Part shown: positions 34,462-43,948 of the stretch, in pieces | Layout: each line of letters begins with the position of its first letter | How positions within the stretch are numbered: the stretch's first letter is position 1 | Assembly: GCA_023447635.1 (NCBI GenBank) | Contig: JAEXNA010000221.1 | Coordinates: 6,188 to 70,187, forward strand | Source of the DNA: Vulcanimicrobiota bacterium | GTDB lineage: Bacteria; Vulcanimicrobiota; Xenobia; Xenobiales; JADMJV01 | Direction of reading: 5' to 3' | Length of the DNA: 64,000 bases | Position numbers and translations under genes: made by a program | Notes under the pieces: generated by a model | Database searches by the model: none | Seen by the model: only the letters and a program-made list of their open reading frames with translations | What the model was told of the DNA's origin: nothing

Positions 34462-35232
34462 ATGAAAACTGTCATCTTAGCCGGCGGGCTTGGCACGCGT
34501 ATCAGCGAAGAGACTGTCTCACGGCCCAAGCCTATGGTCGAAGTCGGCGGACGACCTCTGCTCTGGCATATCATGAAGCTATACGCTCATCACGGCCTCA
34601 CCGACTTCGTGGTTTGCCTGGGCTACAAAGGCTATGTCATCAAAGAGTACTTTGCGAACTACTTCCTTCACAACTCTGACGTAACGTTCCACTTGGCCGA
34701 AGACCGCATCGAGGTCCACAACACCGTCTCGGAGCCGTGGTCAGTGACGCTCGTTGACACCGGGCAGAACACCATGACCGGCGGCAGACTAAAAAGGGTC
34801 AGGTCGTATCTCGATGGGGATCAACCCTTCTGTATGACCTACGGCGACGGGCTATCTGACGTCAACATCAGCGACCTGGTGCGCTTCGCCAAAGACCAAG
34901 CCACCCTGGCGACGGTCACTGCGGTTCAACCGGCAGGACGCTTTGGTGCGCTCGAAACAAACGGTTCCCTGGTGACGGCCTTCCGCGAAAAGCCGGCCGG
35001 TGCGTCCCGGATGAGCGGGGGGTTCTTCGTACTCCAACCTGCCGTCCTCGACCTGATCGAGGGCGATGAAACCCACTGGGAACATCGACCGATGGAGACC
35101 CTGGCCGCCCAGGGCCAACTCTCTTTTTATCAGCACGACGGCTTCTGGCAGCCGATCGACACCCTGCGCGATAAGCAGCACATGGAGCAACTCTGGAGCA
35201 GCGGGAACCCTCCGTGGAACGTGTGGACCTGA
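34462..35232 (+). CDS. rfbF: glucose-1-phosphate cytidylyltransferase
   Basis: A 256-residue sugar nucleotidyltransferase of the length usual for RfbF. MKTVILAGGLGTRISEETVSRPKPMVEVGGRP holds the pyrophosphorylase signature with the Arg and Lys of the active site; MTYGDGLSDV carries the metal-binding Asp; GRFGALE and SGGFFVLQP are typical. RfbF makes CDP-glucose from CTP and glucose-1-phosphate, the first step to CDP-dideoxysugars; the later CDP-glucose 4,6-dehydratase is not in the window. It overlaps the next gene by 19 nt. Confidence 0.92.
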   Translation: MKTVILAGGLGTRISEETVSRPKPMVEVGGRPLLWHIMKLYAHHGLTDFVVCLGYKGYVIKEYFANYFLHNSDVTFHLAEDRIEVHNTVSEPWSVTLVDTGQNTMTGGRLKRVRSYLDGDQPFCMTYGDGLSDVNISDLVRFAKDQATLATVTAVQPAGRFGALETNGSLVTAFREKPAGASRMSGGFFVLQPAVLDLIEGDETHWEHRPMETLAAQGQLSFYQHDGFWQPIDTLRDKQHMEQLWSSGNPPWNVWT

Positions 35233-36305
35233 CCCTCCCCCTGGCGAGCACGCTTGTCGGGCCCATCGGATACTGTCCTTATCAGGCCTCGGTTCAATCC
35301 CCGGGCGACCGACGGCGCTTCCCGACGGTGGCCCGAAAGCTGGGACTGGAATGGCAGGTCTTCCAAGAGGGAACTCAATATCGCACCATCTACGTCACCA
35401 GCAACGCCGACCTCACTCGATTTAGCCGATGGCCGCAAGACGGAACGAAGATCGTCTTCGAGATGGTGGATTCCTACCTCGAGGCCCCAACCTGGCACCC
35501 GAAGACGATGATCAGGGGGGTCGGCAAGTGGGCACTTGGACACCACCGGCACCTTGAGCTGTCCTACTCCAAAACTATTGAGGCGATGTGCCGTCGGGCC
35601 GACCTGGTCGTCTGCAGCACCCCCGAACAGCGAGACCGTATGTCGGGATGGAATGGGAATATCCACTGCATCCTCGACCTCCACGAAGAACTCGGCGCGG
35701 CAAGGACCAACGGACGTCCAGACACCGGAACCATCAACATCTTCTGGGAAGGCCTGGGTCAGACTACCGCCCACTTTGCGGAAATCGCTCGACCCCTTCA
35801 AGCCCTGGCCTCAGAACGGCCCATCCGGCTTCACCTGGTGACCGACCTTAGCTACAAAGCTCTGAACGTCCCGGGGCTGGCCTGGGACACCAAAAAGCGA
35901 ATGCGCAAACTCCTCGCCGGGGTCAACTTCTTCCTGGCGGAGTGGAATCCAACTGCGATAGAGGCGCTGGCCGCAACTTGCGACTTTGCTGTGCTTCCTA
36001 TCAACCGCTCGGACCGCATGGCTCGTAGCAAGCCCGAAAACCGGCTCCTCATCGCCTGGCACCTCGGCCTACCAGCCATCGTCTCCGACACCCCAGCCCA
36101 TACCCGCCTGATGACCGACTACGGCGGCCCGCGCTGGCTCTGCCGCGGTGAAGGGGACTGGTTATCGTCGCTGCGTGACGCTTGCGACAGCGCTACCGCC
36201 AGAGAAAGAGCGAGCCAGGCCGGCCTAGCCTACGCGACCCGCGAGCACTCCACCGAGGTGCTGCTGGGCAAATGGCAGTCCGCCCTCGCTACCATCAGCA
36301 GCTAA
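35214..36305 (+). CDS. glycosyltransferase-like protein
   Basis: A 363-residue protein that looks like a GT-B transferase without a clear family signature. IVFEMVDSYLE and ADLVVCSTPEQRDRM match the N-terminal domain of GT4-type proteins; INIFWEGLGQTTAHF starts the second domain; KPENRLLIAWHLGLPAIVSDTPAHTRLM corresponds to the donor-binding region. No signal peptide. GTG at 35214 overlaps the rfbF 3' end; a second GTG lies at 35223. It is convergent with the Wzy-like gene, overlapping by 4 nt, and it marks the end of the GC-rich plus-strand block. Confidence 0.7.
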   Translation: MERVDLTLPLASTLVGPIGYCPYQASVQSPGDRRRFPTVARKLGLEWQVFQEGTQYRTIYVTSNADLTRFSRWPQDGTKIVFEMVDSYLEAPTWHPKTMIRGVGKWALGHHRHLELSYSKTIEAMCRRADLVVCSTPEQRDRMSGWNGNIHCILDLHEELGAARTNGRPDTGTINIFWEGLGQTTAHFAEIARPLQALASERPIRLHLVTDLSYKALNVPGLAWDTKKRMRKLLAGVNFFLAEWNPTAIEALAATCDFAVLPINRSDRMARSKPENRLLIAWHLGLPAIVSDTPAHTRLMTDYGGPRWLCRGEGDWLSSLRDACDSATARERASQAGLAYATREHSTEVLLGKWQSALATISS

Positions 36306-37567
36306 CCCCGACCCGACCGCCTCTCCCTCAAGGCACGACGGCGCTCTCTGACCGACATGCGCTGATGCGCCACGGGGATCGCTCCCCTCTCCCCCTCCTG
36401 CCCCAGATTTCCGAGGATAACGAGCAACCCCCAGGCTACGACTCGATGCCGGAAGGCAGTACCCCAATTTGCCGTTCCCGCCGCCCACACAAGCTCCATC
36501 GACAGAAACATTCCAAATAGAAAAAGTGCGTCACCCACGTGACCCCGACGCTTCACGAGAGTCCTGATGAAACACCCAAACAGAAAGAGGCGCAAAAAGG
36601 ACTCTAGCAGGCCATATACATCGAATACTCCTCTTACGTTCCAAGGGAACGGAGCGAACAGGTAATTTACCGCAACTATGGGCCCAGTTTTTAGGAAGCC
36701 GCGTGTCGACGACGTATCAAGCGCCGTCGAGAAGGCAGAACGACCTTCGCTAACTTTGCCCTGGTATGAGCCGATATATTCTAGTCCCCGGCCATCGAGG
36801 GCTTTGTCCACGACCTCCGAGTGCTGCGCGAAAAAATCAAGGACTTTGGGACCGGTGAAAATTATCGAAACGGAGCCAATGAGCACGGCCAGACCCATGA
36901 CCCAGGGACGACTCCTCATCGCCCATAACAGGCTTACGGGCAGTACCAGAGCCAAATAGCCGCCGAATCCGTTGTGCAGATAGGTCAGGCTCAATCCGGA
37001 CAACAAACAGAGTATTAAACCCTGAAGCAGCTGACCGGTCCTTATCCACAATAGACTACAAACCAGACACAGGAAGAAACCAACCTGTAACCCCTCACGT
37101 AAGACTACAGAGGTGTTCAATAAGACTGATGGGGGCAGGCCGAAGAGAAGAACCAGCCGAGCCGCGGATGCGTTAACTTCGAGCAGATAGTGAATTTCTA
37201 CAAACGCAACTATACCGATCGAGAAACCTAGCTGTGAGATTTCACAGCCCAGTAAGTGGGAACCGCCAAGAGCATCATAGATTCCTCGCAGGAACGACGC
37301 ATACGAGTTTCGCAGAAATAACTCGTACCCTGTACCCATTGCAGCGTGGTTGAAGGCAATGGGATCTCCATTCACTGTTGGCAGCGGCCCTACCACAACC
37401 TGCAGTAGACTTACCGTCTGCCTCAAGACTAAAAGAACCCAGACGACCTTAGCTAATGCTACGTCATTCCTAATCCTGTTCGACAGAAAAGGCAGTGCGA
37501 TGGCGACGAAGCCGAGCCCTATAGCTGAAAGCGAAAACAGCGGCCTACCCTTTGTCCGCCTCAACAA
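36302..37567 (-). CDS. multi-pass membrane protein, probable O-antigen polymerase (Wzy-like)
   Basis: A 421-residue protein with about ten hydrophobic helices and few charged loops, ending in a basic RRRALRERRSG tail. It has no sharp motif, as is usual for Wzy. The periplasmic-type loop between helices contains GSYQGKVSEGRSAF and a conserved-looking LFAPFPWNVRG, reminiscent of polymerase or EpsG-like proteins. Its start overlaps the ABC transporter stop by 23 nt. Base composition and codon use are lower in GC than in the genes before 36 kb. Role inferred from context: polymerisation of repeat units in the inner membrane. Confidence 0.65.
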   Translation of the reverse strand: MLRRTKGRPLFSLSAIGLGFVAIALPFLSNRIRNDVALAKVVWVLLVLRQTVSLLQVVVGPLPTVNGDPIAFNHAAMGTGYELFLRNSYASFLRGIYDALGGSHLLGCEISQLGFSIGIVAFVEIHYLLEVNASAARLVLLFGLPPSVLLNTSVVLREGLQVGFFLCLVCSLLWIRTGQLLQGLILCLLSGLSLTYLHNGFGGYLALVLPVSLLWAMRSRPWVMGLAVLIGSVSIIFTGPKVLDFFAQHSEVVDKALDGRGLEYIGSYQGKVSEGRSAFSTALDTSSTRGFLKTGPIVAVNYLFAPFPWNVRGVFDVYGLLESFLRLFLFGCFIRTLVKRRGHVGDALFLFGMFLSMELVWAAGTANWGTAFRHRVVAWGLLVILGNLGQEGERGAIPVAHQRMSVRERRRALRERRSGRG

Positions 37568-39353
37568 GCGCCTTAAAAAAGGGGCTACTCAGCACCAGAT
37601 CGTCAAAAGTCCCCTGGTTTTCGATAGCCCCGTTCGCCATAACCACTATGCTGTCGCAATCTCTTAGCAGAGAGATTCGGTGAGCAATGACGAGGACAGT
37701 CAAATCCTTATCCTCCATCAGGCCACTAACGACCCTACGCTCCGTCTCAGCGTCCAACGCGTTGCTGGCCTCGTCGAGGACCAGCAGCTCTGGGTTAAGA
37801 TAGAGCGCCCTTGCGATACCAATTCTCTGCCTCTGACCTCCAGACAGTTTCACTCCCTGCTCACCTAAGTCCGAATCATAGGATTTAGCCATAGCTATTA
37901 CGTGGTCGTGAATCCTAGCTCTCATTGCGGCCGCCACTATCTTTTCAGTATTCCGAAGCTCCGGCTTCACTCCGAGCGCAATATTCGCTGCAACCGTATC
38001 ATCGGAGAAGTGCAAAGTCTGAGGGACATACGCCAAACCCTCTGAGGCGTGGACCGCCCGCCTGGTCACAGTTCCACTCGTGGGAGTTAGCAGACCTAGT
38101 ACGATGTCAATTAGCGTCGTCTTCCCGGCTCCTGTGGTTCCCACGACTCCGACCTTCTCTCCCCGAAAAACCTGAAGGCTCACACCTTTTAGCGATTCGG
38201 TGTCTGAATTTGGATACCGATATCTGACCGCCCTCAGTTCTAAAATCGGCTCGGACACCTGACTGTTTGCGATGACAGCAGGCCGTGAGTTGAGACTCTC
38301 CTTGGGCTCCATGGCGCTTACGATGTTCTCCAGAGCAGCCTTGGAGCCGGCCAGAACCGCCGCGGACGCGAAAATCTGCTGCGCTGCAGGCAGCATTCTC
38401 ACGGCGGCAGCCCCAAATAAAGCAAGGACAGATACGCTTTGCTCGCTATCCCAGCCACCTGTGCTAGCCACCACCATAAAAATGACGAGGCCGCTGAAAA
38501 GGAAACCTTCGACGAGATATTTTGGCATCAAACTGATATATTGGATACGAGACTGGGCATCACCAAGCAGTCCGGCTGCGCGCCCAAACCTATCCAGAAA
38601 GAATTCGCCATTCCTCGCGACTTTAATCGCCTTAATTCCGGTTAGCGCCTCGTAAACCGCCTTCTGGCGTTCGGTATTCTGTAACACAACGACGCTGCCA
38701 TGATGCACCATTGATTCGTGCTTCAGAAAAAATAGCAACCCATACGCCAAGGAGAATGAGATAGAGGACGCCGCAGCGATCAAAGGGTGAGATACCAGGA
38801 GGAGAAGCAGTATGCATATTATCTCCGACCCCCGGACGCATATCAGAACAAGCTGCTGCAGCACATTCATTACAACGGCATTTGCTTCTAAAATGACGGT
38901 CTTCGCCAGATTCGCAGTGCTTTGGCCAAGGTGCCATTCATAAGAATTCTCGAGAAACTGGTTAAGCAACCGTGAGGCGATATGATGATACTGCTTCCAC
39001 GACAGTCTGATTCCAAAATATGTCGCTAACGCAGACGACGCTGTACCACTTAGACTGCATACCAGGACCAAGATACCAAGCGTTCCAGGAGTCGTTACCG
39101 GCAGCTTCGCTGCAATACTCTCCGGCAGCTGGCCCCCCAGCACCACGGTAAAAAACAATGAAATCGATGCTACACCTAGCGTCTGTAGCAGGCTCGAGCA
39201 AACAGAGAGAACGGCGAGTGCGCAGTACTGTCTCTTGCTCTTCGGGTCAAGCAATGAACTTACAGCCCGTAGAAGCTGGCCATAGCCACCCCCCTCACCA
39301 CTCTTCACCTCTTCAGTCTCCAACGTCGGGCAATACCAGGACCTGGAGACCAT
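37545..39353 (-). CDS. ABC transporter, permease-ATPase fusion (MsbA/PglK-like flippase)
   Basis: A 602-residue half-transporter. Membrane helices lie between residues 40 and 310. The ATPase has Walker A GTTGAGKTT, Q-loop VPQTLHF, signature VKLSGGQRQRIGIARAL, Walker B LLVLDEASNALD and the His of VIAHR. The N-terminal domain and SMEPKESLNS-like linker resemble PglK-type lipid-linked oligosaccharide flippases. In this island, which has no Wzx, it is the best candidate to move lipid-linked sugars across the inner membrane. Confidence 0.88.
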   Translation of the reverse strand: MVSRSWYCPTLETEEVKSGEGGGYGQLLRAVSSLLDPKSKRQYCALAVLSVCSSLLQTLGVASISLFFTVVLGGQLPESIAAKLPVTTPGTLGILVLVCSLSGTASSALATYFGIRLSWKQYHHIASRLLNQFLENSYEWHLGQSTANLAKTVILEANAVVMNVLQQLVLICVRGSEIICILLLLLVSHPLIAAASSISFSLAYGLLFFLKHESMVHHGSVVVLQNTERQKAVYEALTGIKAIKVARNGEFFLDRFGRAAGLLGDAQSRIQYISLMPKYLVEGFLFSGLVIFMVVASTGGWDSEQSVSVLALFGAAAVRMLPAAQQIFASAAVLAGSKAALENIVSAMEPKESLNSRPAVIANSQVSEPILELRAVRYRYPNSDTESLKGVSLQVFRGEKVGVVGTTGAGKTTLIDIVLGLLTPTSGTVTRRAVHASEGLAYVPQTLHFSDDTVAANIALGVKPELRNTEKIVAAAMRARIHDHVIAMAKSYDSDLGEQGVKLSGGQRQRIGIARALYLNPELLVLDEASNALDAETERRVVSGLMEDKDLTVLVIAHRISLLRDCDSIVVMANGAIENQGTFDDLVLSSPFFKALVEADKG

Positions 39354-39370
39354 AGCCGCTGACGCATGTG

Positions 39371-40486
39371 CTAGTTCTCCAGCAAACTTTCGTACAATGA
39401 GTTTAAGCTGCTCGAGAACTCTTGCCTATTGAACAACTGTTCAACTCTATTTCGCCCCTTGGTACCCAGTTCGATTCTTCTCGACGGCGATTTGCACAGG
39501 TCTACAATAGCTTTAGCGGCCTCGACTTGATCTCCAGGAGCGACTAGCACTCCGCCGACGCCGTGTTCAAAGAGTTCACGAATGCCTCCTGAGTCGTATA
39601 CCACGACCGGCAGGCCAGCTTGCAATGCTTCAAGTGTCGTTCTCGAAAACGACTCTGACTTAGAAAAGTTCAGAAAGATGTCAGAGGAAACTAGGGATTT
39701 CCAAACATCCTCACTTGGACCCTCAAAGCTGATGCGGCTCAAAATTCCGTAACCTTGAGCAAGTCCCAAAAGCTCCTCACAGAATCTAGGGTCTATCTTT
39801 TCACCAATGAACCGCATTGATGCTTCACACCCGGACCCTATGACCTGATGGAATATAGCAAGAGCCTCTTCGTGGCCCTTTCCGCGTGAGTAATTAGCGA
39901 GGTAAAGCAACTCGGGTGAAGCTGATGACGGCGCCATCCTTGGAGTGGATGTCCGAGACCCTTCCAACGTGACGCAGTCATAAATAACTCGTCCGGAGGC
40001 CACAGGCCCAAAATCTCTACTTGCTGCCCTGGAGACAAAGATTACGGCGTCTGCGCTACGCTTCACTATGGCACTAAACAGTCCATATGCAGGACGGATG
40101 TAAGAGTTCCGCATAAGCCGCACGTGATAAATGAGTGTTATGCTCGGACGGACAAGCTTCACCAACGCACCCGTCATGTTATACATGTCGTTGCAATGCA
40201 ACACGCTCACGTTCTTTTTGCTAAGTATAGAGAGAAGATACCAAGTGCTTCGCAGCAGTAAAGGTAGATAAAGTAAAATCGACCTCCAGCTCCTCTTAAG
40301 CTCTCGAAAAGGAACCTCCTCGACCTCGTATCCGGCTTTCATGACAAAATCTATCGCTCCTGAGCGATTTGGCAGACAGAACACAATTCGGTAGTTCACC
40401 GCTAATACGTCGGCAGTCGCCACCGCTGACCTCAATGCGCCCGTCAATACCAAGGAGTTATCGATCACGGCTACGCCAGGCTTCAT
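39371..40486 (-). CDS. glycosyltransferase family 4
   Basis: A 371-residue GT-B enzyme. SPELLYLANYSRGKGHEEALAIFHQ starts the C-terminal domain; the EX7E motif is in SKSESFSRTTLEALQAGLPVVVYDSGGIREL (in pieces). The N-terminal domain has SVLHCNDMYNMTGALVKL. It lies in a minus-strand run of polysaccharide genes and overlaps the upstream family 2 gene by 4 nt. It is cytoplasmic or membrane-associated; donor and acceptor are unknown. Confidence 0.88.
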   Translation of the reverse strand: MKPGVAVIDNSLVLTGALRSAVATADVLAVNYRIVFCLPNRSGAIDFVMKAGYEVEEVPFRELKRSWRSILLYLPLLLRSTWYLLSILSKKNVSVLHCNDMYNMTGALVKLVRPSITLIYHVRLMRNSYIRPAYGLFSAIVKRSADAVIFVSRAASRDFGPVASGRVIYDCVTLEGSRTSTPRMAPSSASPELLYLANYSRGKGHEEALAIFHQVIGSGCEASMRFIGEKIDPRFCEELLGLAQGYGILSRISFEGPSEDVWKSLVSSDIFLNFSKSESFSRTTLEALQAGLPVVVYDSGGIRELFEHGVGGVLVAPGDQVEAAKAIVDLCKSPSRRIELGTKGRNRVEQLFNRQEFSSSLNSLYESLLEN

Positions 40487-41403
40487 CGTCGCTTCAACTC
40501 AGACCAGAGTTCATCTAGTCTTGTCCTGAAAGAGCACGTCAACACGGCCAAAAAGCGCCGACTTAGGATAGATGTAGCCCTCAAACTAACAGCGTGGCGC
40601 AAAGCAGTCATAACCTGCGTTGCTGGTGCCTTCTGTTCCGCAAGTTTCAACGCTGCCTGCAAATAACGATTGCAGAGAATACGTTTTGCCGTGGGTCCAT
40701 ACGAAGTCGTAAAGACTTTATCAGCCCTAAGGACACTGACGAACTCCTGAGCACTCTTGAAGAAGTTTGCGGCGTCTTGACGATTCACGCTCCTGGACGA
40801 ATGAGAGACGACAGCTGACGAGATATGGGGGGAAAAGACAAATCGGTAACGCGAGCTCAGGATTAGCCATAAACAATAGTCTTCGCCATGGACCAAAGTC
40901 GCCGAGGGAATAAACATGTGCTTCTCAATAACATCGCGCCGCACGAAGATTGCATTCATCGAAAGACAGTTCTTTTCGGCGAGGAGACTTTTCACGCAAG
41001 TCCTTTGGGGAAATACAAATCGCTCCAATGCGTATCCGGTTGTGTCTACGATTTCGTAACCAAGGTGGACTATCGGGGGACTACTTGCGGATGAAATCAG
41101 CTCCTCCGCAATCTGTAGATGATTGGAATAATAGTAATCGTCCGAGTCCAAGAAACAAATGTAGTCCCCCCTGGAGCGTTCGATACCGAAGTTTCTTGCA
41201 AGATTCCGCTCGCCGTGAGGCTTCCAGAAGTAGGCGAACCTGGGTTCGTCAAATGACTCCAAAACAGCTCGTGAATCATCATCGCCCCCATCATCGACGA
41301 CGATAAGCTCGAAATCCCGGCAGGTCTGACCACGTACTGACTCTAGCGCTCTTGATAGCAAGTGCGCCCTGTTGCGAGTTGCTATGATTATGGAGAAAAA
41401 CAC
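40483..41403 (-). CDS. glycosyltransferase family 2
   Basis: A 306-residue GT-A enzyme. FFSIIIATRNRAHLLSRAL and FELIVVDDGGDDD form the nucleotide-binding region; ICFLDSDDYYYSNHL carries the DxD metal site (about 85-90); HGEDYCLWL supplies the acidic catalytic region. The C-terminus is helical with several basic residues. It is coupled to the next family 4 gene by a 4-nt overlap (ATGA). Confidence 0.9.
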   Translation of the reverse strand: MFFSIIIATRNRAHLLSRALESVRGQTCRDFELIVVDDGGDDDSRAVLESFDEPRFAYFWKPHGERNLARNFGIERSRGDYICFLDSDDYYYSNHLQIAEELISSASSPPIVHLGYEIVDTTGYALERFVFPQRTCVKSLLAEKNCLSMNAIFVRRDVIEKHMFIPSATLVHGEDYCLWLILSSRYRFVFSPHISSAVVSHSSRSVNRQDAANFFKSAQEFVSVLRADKVFTTSYGPTAKRILCNRYLQAALKLAEQKAPATQVMTALRHAVSLRATSILSRRFLAVLTCSFRTRLDELWSELKRR

Positions 41404-41430
41404 AGGTCGAGAAGAAACCTCACCTTCTGA

Positions 41431-42639
41431 TCAGACTGTCGAGTTCTCGACGATCGATAGCCAGCGTTCCATGACCCCATTCCCGTGCTTATCTGCAAAC
41501 GAGTCTGACGTGGCTTGAGACAACGGACCACTATCTAGGGTCTTCAAAATAGCTGTGGCCCATAGTCCCACAAGATCCGGAGTAGGCTCGTCACCCAGGA
41601 GTGGAAGCAAAGTCCCAAACTTACCATCCAAGGGCAGTAACGGGTGAGATAGTTCAGGGTGAAGAATCTCGCGCGGACCTGTAGGACAATCAGCGCTGAC
41701 ACATCTAACGCCTAGGATGATGGCTTCTGCAAGAACGTTTGGGAACCCCTCGTACTGCGACGGGAGAACGAATATGTCGCTCCGAGCTACAAACCGAAAG
41801 GGATTATTCTGTCTGCCTAAGAGAATTACGTCGACAGAATCAGGCCGATTCTCCGCATCCCCAGCTTCAAAGACCGTGAGGGATAGTGCTCTACATTCCT
41901 CGATCAACCTACTTCTCAGCTCCCCGTCACCAAGAATACAAGCGCGCACTGGCCGAGTTCGCTTTAGTTCCTGAATCACCCGAAGAAATGGGATGAAACC
42001 CTTCTGTGGGTGAAGTCGACCGGATAGGGTCAGGGTCGGCCTTTCGCGAAAATTCTCGTACCAGTCAGGAACTGAGGCCCTAGCCAAATTCCGTATCTTG
42101 GCGCCCTCATAAAAATTAGGAATCGTGACCACACGGCTCCTTGGAAGCCCGAGCTCTTCTATTAGCTCCGTCGCCAAATCTGTCGACACAGAGACAATCA
42201 GGTTCGCGAACCGGTAGAACAAGGGCATTAGCACGTTTAGTCGGATCCAACCTTTGATTCCGGAGATCTCCGTGTCGTGGAGTTTACTTCCCCTAACACT
42301 TGCGATGCGACGCTCACCGTGCAAGAACGTAAGTATATTGGCGTAGTCAGGTCCTTCTAGGAAGCTGATTGAAACTGTAGGGCGAAAGCTTAACTTAAGT
42401 TTCTGCAGCTTATAGATGCGCTCTAACCAAGCAAGCAGCTTTCCGAACATCCCCGCCCGTCGCTTTGGGGCTAGGGCGCGTACATCTTGACAGGTAGGAT
42501 AGGGACTATCAGCTCCCTCAGGTCCGGACAAAACGCATAGACACGTAGGGTAACGCTCCTCAAGAAAGCGGCTTAGCAATGCCACGGAGCGCTCCGCGCC
42601 GCCACCGCCCAGCTCCGACGTTATGAGAAGTACTCGCAC
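41431..42639 (-). CDS. glycosyltransferase family 4
   Basis: About 402 residues. RVLLITSELGGGGAERSVALLSRFL is the classic N-terminus of this group, so GTG 42639 (or TTG 42642) is taken as the start rather than the in-frame site at 42714 inside the previous gene. The C-terminal domain has LSGRLHPQKGFIPFLRV and the EX7E motif in PSQYEGFPNVLAEAI followed by CVSADCPTGPREIL, typical of GalNAc/Glc transferases of polysaccharide loci. It follows the pyruvyl transferase gene closely. Confidence 0.88.
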   Translation of the reverse strand: MRVLLITSELGGGGAERSVALLSRFLEERYPTCLCVLSGPEGADSPYPTCQDVRALAPKRRAGMFGKLLAWLERIYKLQKLKLSFRPTVSISFLEGPDYANILTFLHGERRIASVRGSKLHDTEISGIKGWIRLNVLMPLFYRFANLIVSVSTDLATELIEELGLPRSRVVTIPNFYEGAKIRNLARASVPDWYENFRERPTLTLSGRLHPQKGFIPFLRVIQELKRTRPVRACILGDGELRSRLIEECRALSLTVFEAGDAENRPDSVDVILLGRQNNPFRFVARSDIFVLPSQYEGFPNVLAEAIILGVRCVSADCPTGPREILHPELSHPLLPLDGKFGTLLPLLGDEPTPDLVGLWATAILKTLDSGPLSQATSDSFADKHGNGVMERWLSIVENSTV

Positions 42640-42646
42640 CAAAATC

Positions 42647-43855
42647 TCATCTTGAGGAAGAACTCGACTTGGGCAGCTCGTCGTCCTGCGCAAAAGACCG
42701 AAGAGAAAGCTCAACGTCCCTTTTCATCTCTTCGGCACTAGACATCTGCAAACCGACCTCAGCAATCAAGTCGGGCCTTCGTGAGGCAGCCCTGCGTAAT
42801 TCCTGTTCCACGAACGCGTACATCTCGGCGACGGACAACGTCGGCTCCATCAAACTGCATCCCTTCGGCATCATCTCCGCGATCTCACGTAACTTTCTAT
42901 TCCAGGCAACACAGATCGATGAAATGCCGAGGACCCCCCCCACGATAGCGCCGTGAGCGCGAGTGGTTAGTAGCAAAGAATGTTCTCTAAACTGGTCCGT
43001 AAAGCGTCTCAGATCATCCGTAATCGGGCTCCAGACCCGAAGCCGGTTCCCCCATCGGCGTGAAACCTCTTGGTCATAGTGCTCCTCGAAGCTATAGACG
43101 GCAACATCGTAGCCCCCGTGCTCCAACAGGACACACAGCTCGAGTAGACGATCTAGCAAGTCACCCTGAGAAATTGGCAGGTCCATCAGCACGACGCCAA
43201 TGCTTGTCTCTTTCCCCGGGAATCTATGCTCTGTAGGTCCTGCCCAGAGGTCGGTAAGGAATGCTAGGTCTGTACCCAGCCGTTGTTCGCCTCGAAATCG
43301 AATTCTGCGGAGAAACGATTCGCTCCGGATGTCGCGGGGATATATCGCATCGTAGCTGCCTAATTCGGAAACAGCACGTAGATACTTGCTTGAACTTTGG
43401 GTATATGGACCCAGCCCAATTCCTACGCCCAGACGTCGATGAAATCTCAGATTGAGCTCCTTACGACTTCTCCTCCGAATCCAGCTTTCGAGACAGTACG
43501 CCTGATCCGGAGTTAGCATTCGAGACAGTAAGTTCAGAGCGAACGAAACCGGGGAGCCTTGATCTGAATCCTTGTACAGTCCCCCACCCCCATTAAATAC
43601 GAGATCATAGTAGTGCCTGTGAGTCCAGTCGACTATTCGAACCTCACTCCCCAACAGGCGACTAATGTAACGGTGATAGTCTGCCGGTGCTCTGCAATCT
43701 GCGTTGCTAGATGTGTTCCCCGAGTAAACGTCAACGACTGCACCTGGAAGACAAGATGATATTAAACGAAAAGCAACCAGGCAGAGGATGTCATCACCAA
43801 GGTTCCCAAATCCATAATAACCCTTCAGTAGGACACTTCGAGGCGCGATATTCAT
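42647..43855 (-). CDS. polysaccharide pyruvyl transferase family protein
   Basis: A 402-residue protein of the CsaB/WcaK-type family. VLLKGYYGFGNLGDDILCLVAF is the diagnostic N-terminus (GxxNxGDxxl). DLVFNGGGGLYKD is the second conserved motif, RDIRSESFL the third, and LLTTRAHGAIVGGVLG the histidine-containing C-terminal motif. The family transfers pyruvate from phosphoenolpyruvate as a ketal to sugars of surface polysaccharides, giving negative charge. The C-terminus ends in a serine run. Cytoplasmic. Confidence 0.9.
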   Translation of the reverse strand: MNIAPRSVLLKGYYGFGNLGDDILCLVAFRLISSCLPGAVVDVYSGNTSSNADCRAPADYHRYISRLLGSEVRIVDWTHRHYYDLVFNGGGGLYKDSDQGSPVSFALNLLSRMLTPDQAYCLESWIRRRSRKELNLRFHRRLGVGIGLGPYTQSSSKYLRAVSELGSYDAIYPRDIRSESFLRRIRFRGEQRLGTDLAFLTDLWAGPTEHRFPGKETSIGVVLMDLPISQGDLLDRLLELCVLLEHGGYDVAVYSFEEHYDQEVSRRWGNRLRVWSPITDDLRRFTDQFREHSLLLTTRAHGAIVGGVLGISSICVAWNRKLREIAEMMPKGCSLMEPTLSVAEMYAFVEQELRRAASRRPDLIAEVGLQMSSAEEMKRDVELSLRSFAQDDELPKSSSSSR

Positions 43856-43948
43856 CTCTTGCTCTCCAAATGGGCTTGGCTTTCACGAAAGACTTGAAGC
43901 CCTGTACGACAAAGTGCGCTCGGCCAGACGTGCTAAGCACGCTTAGCC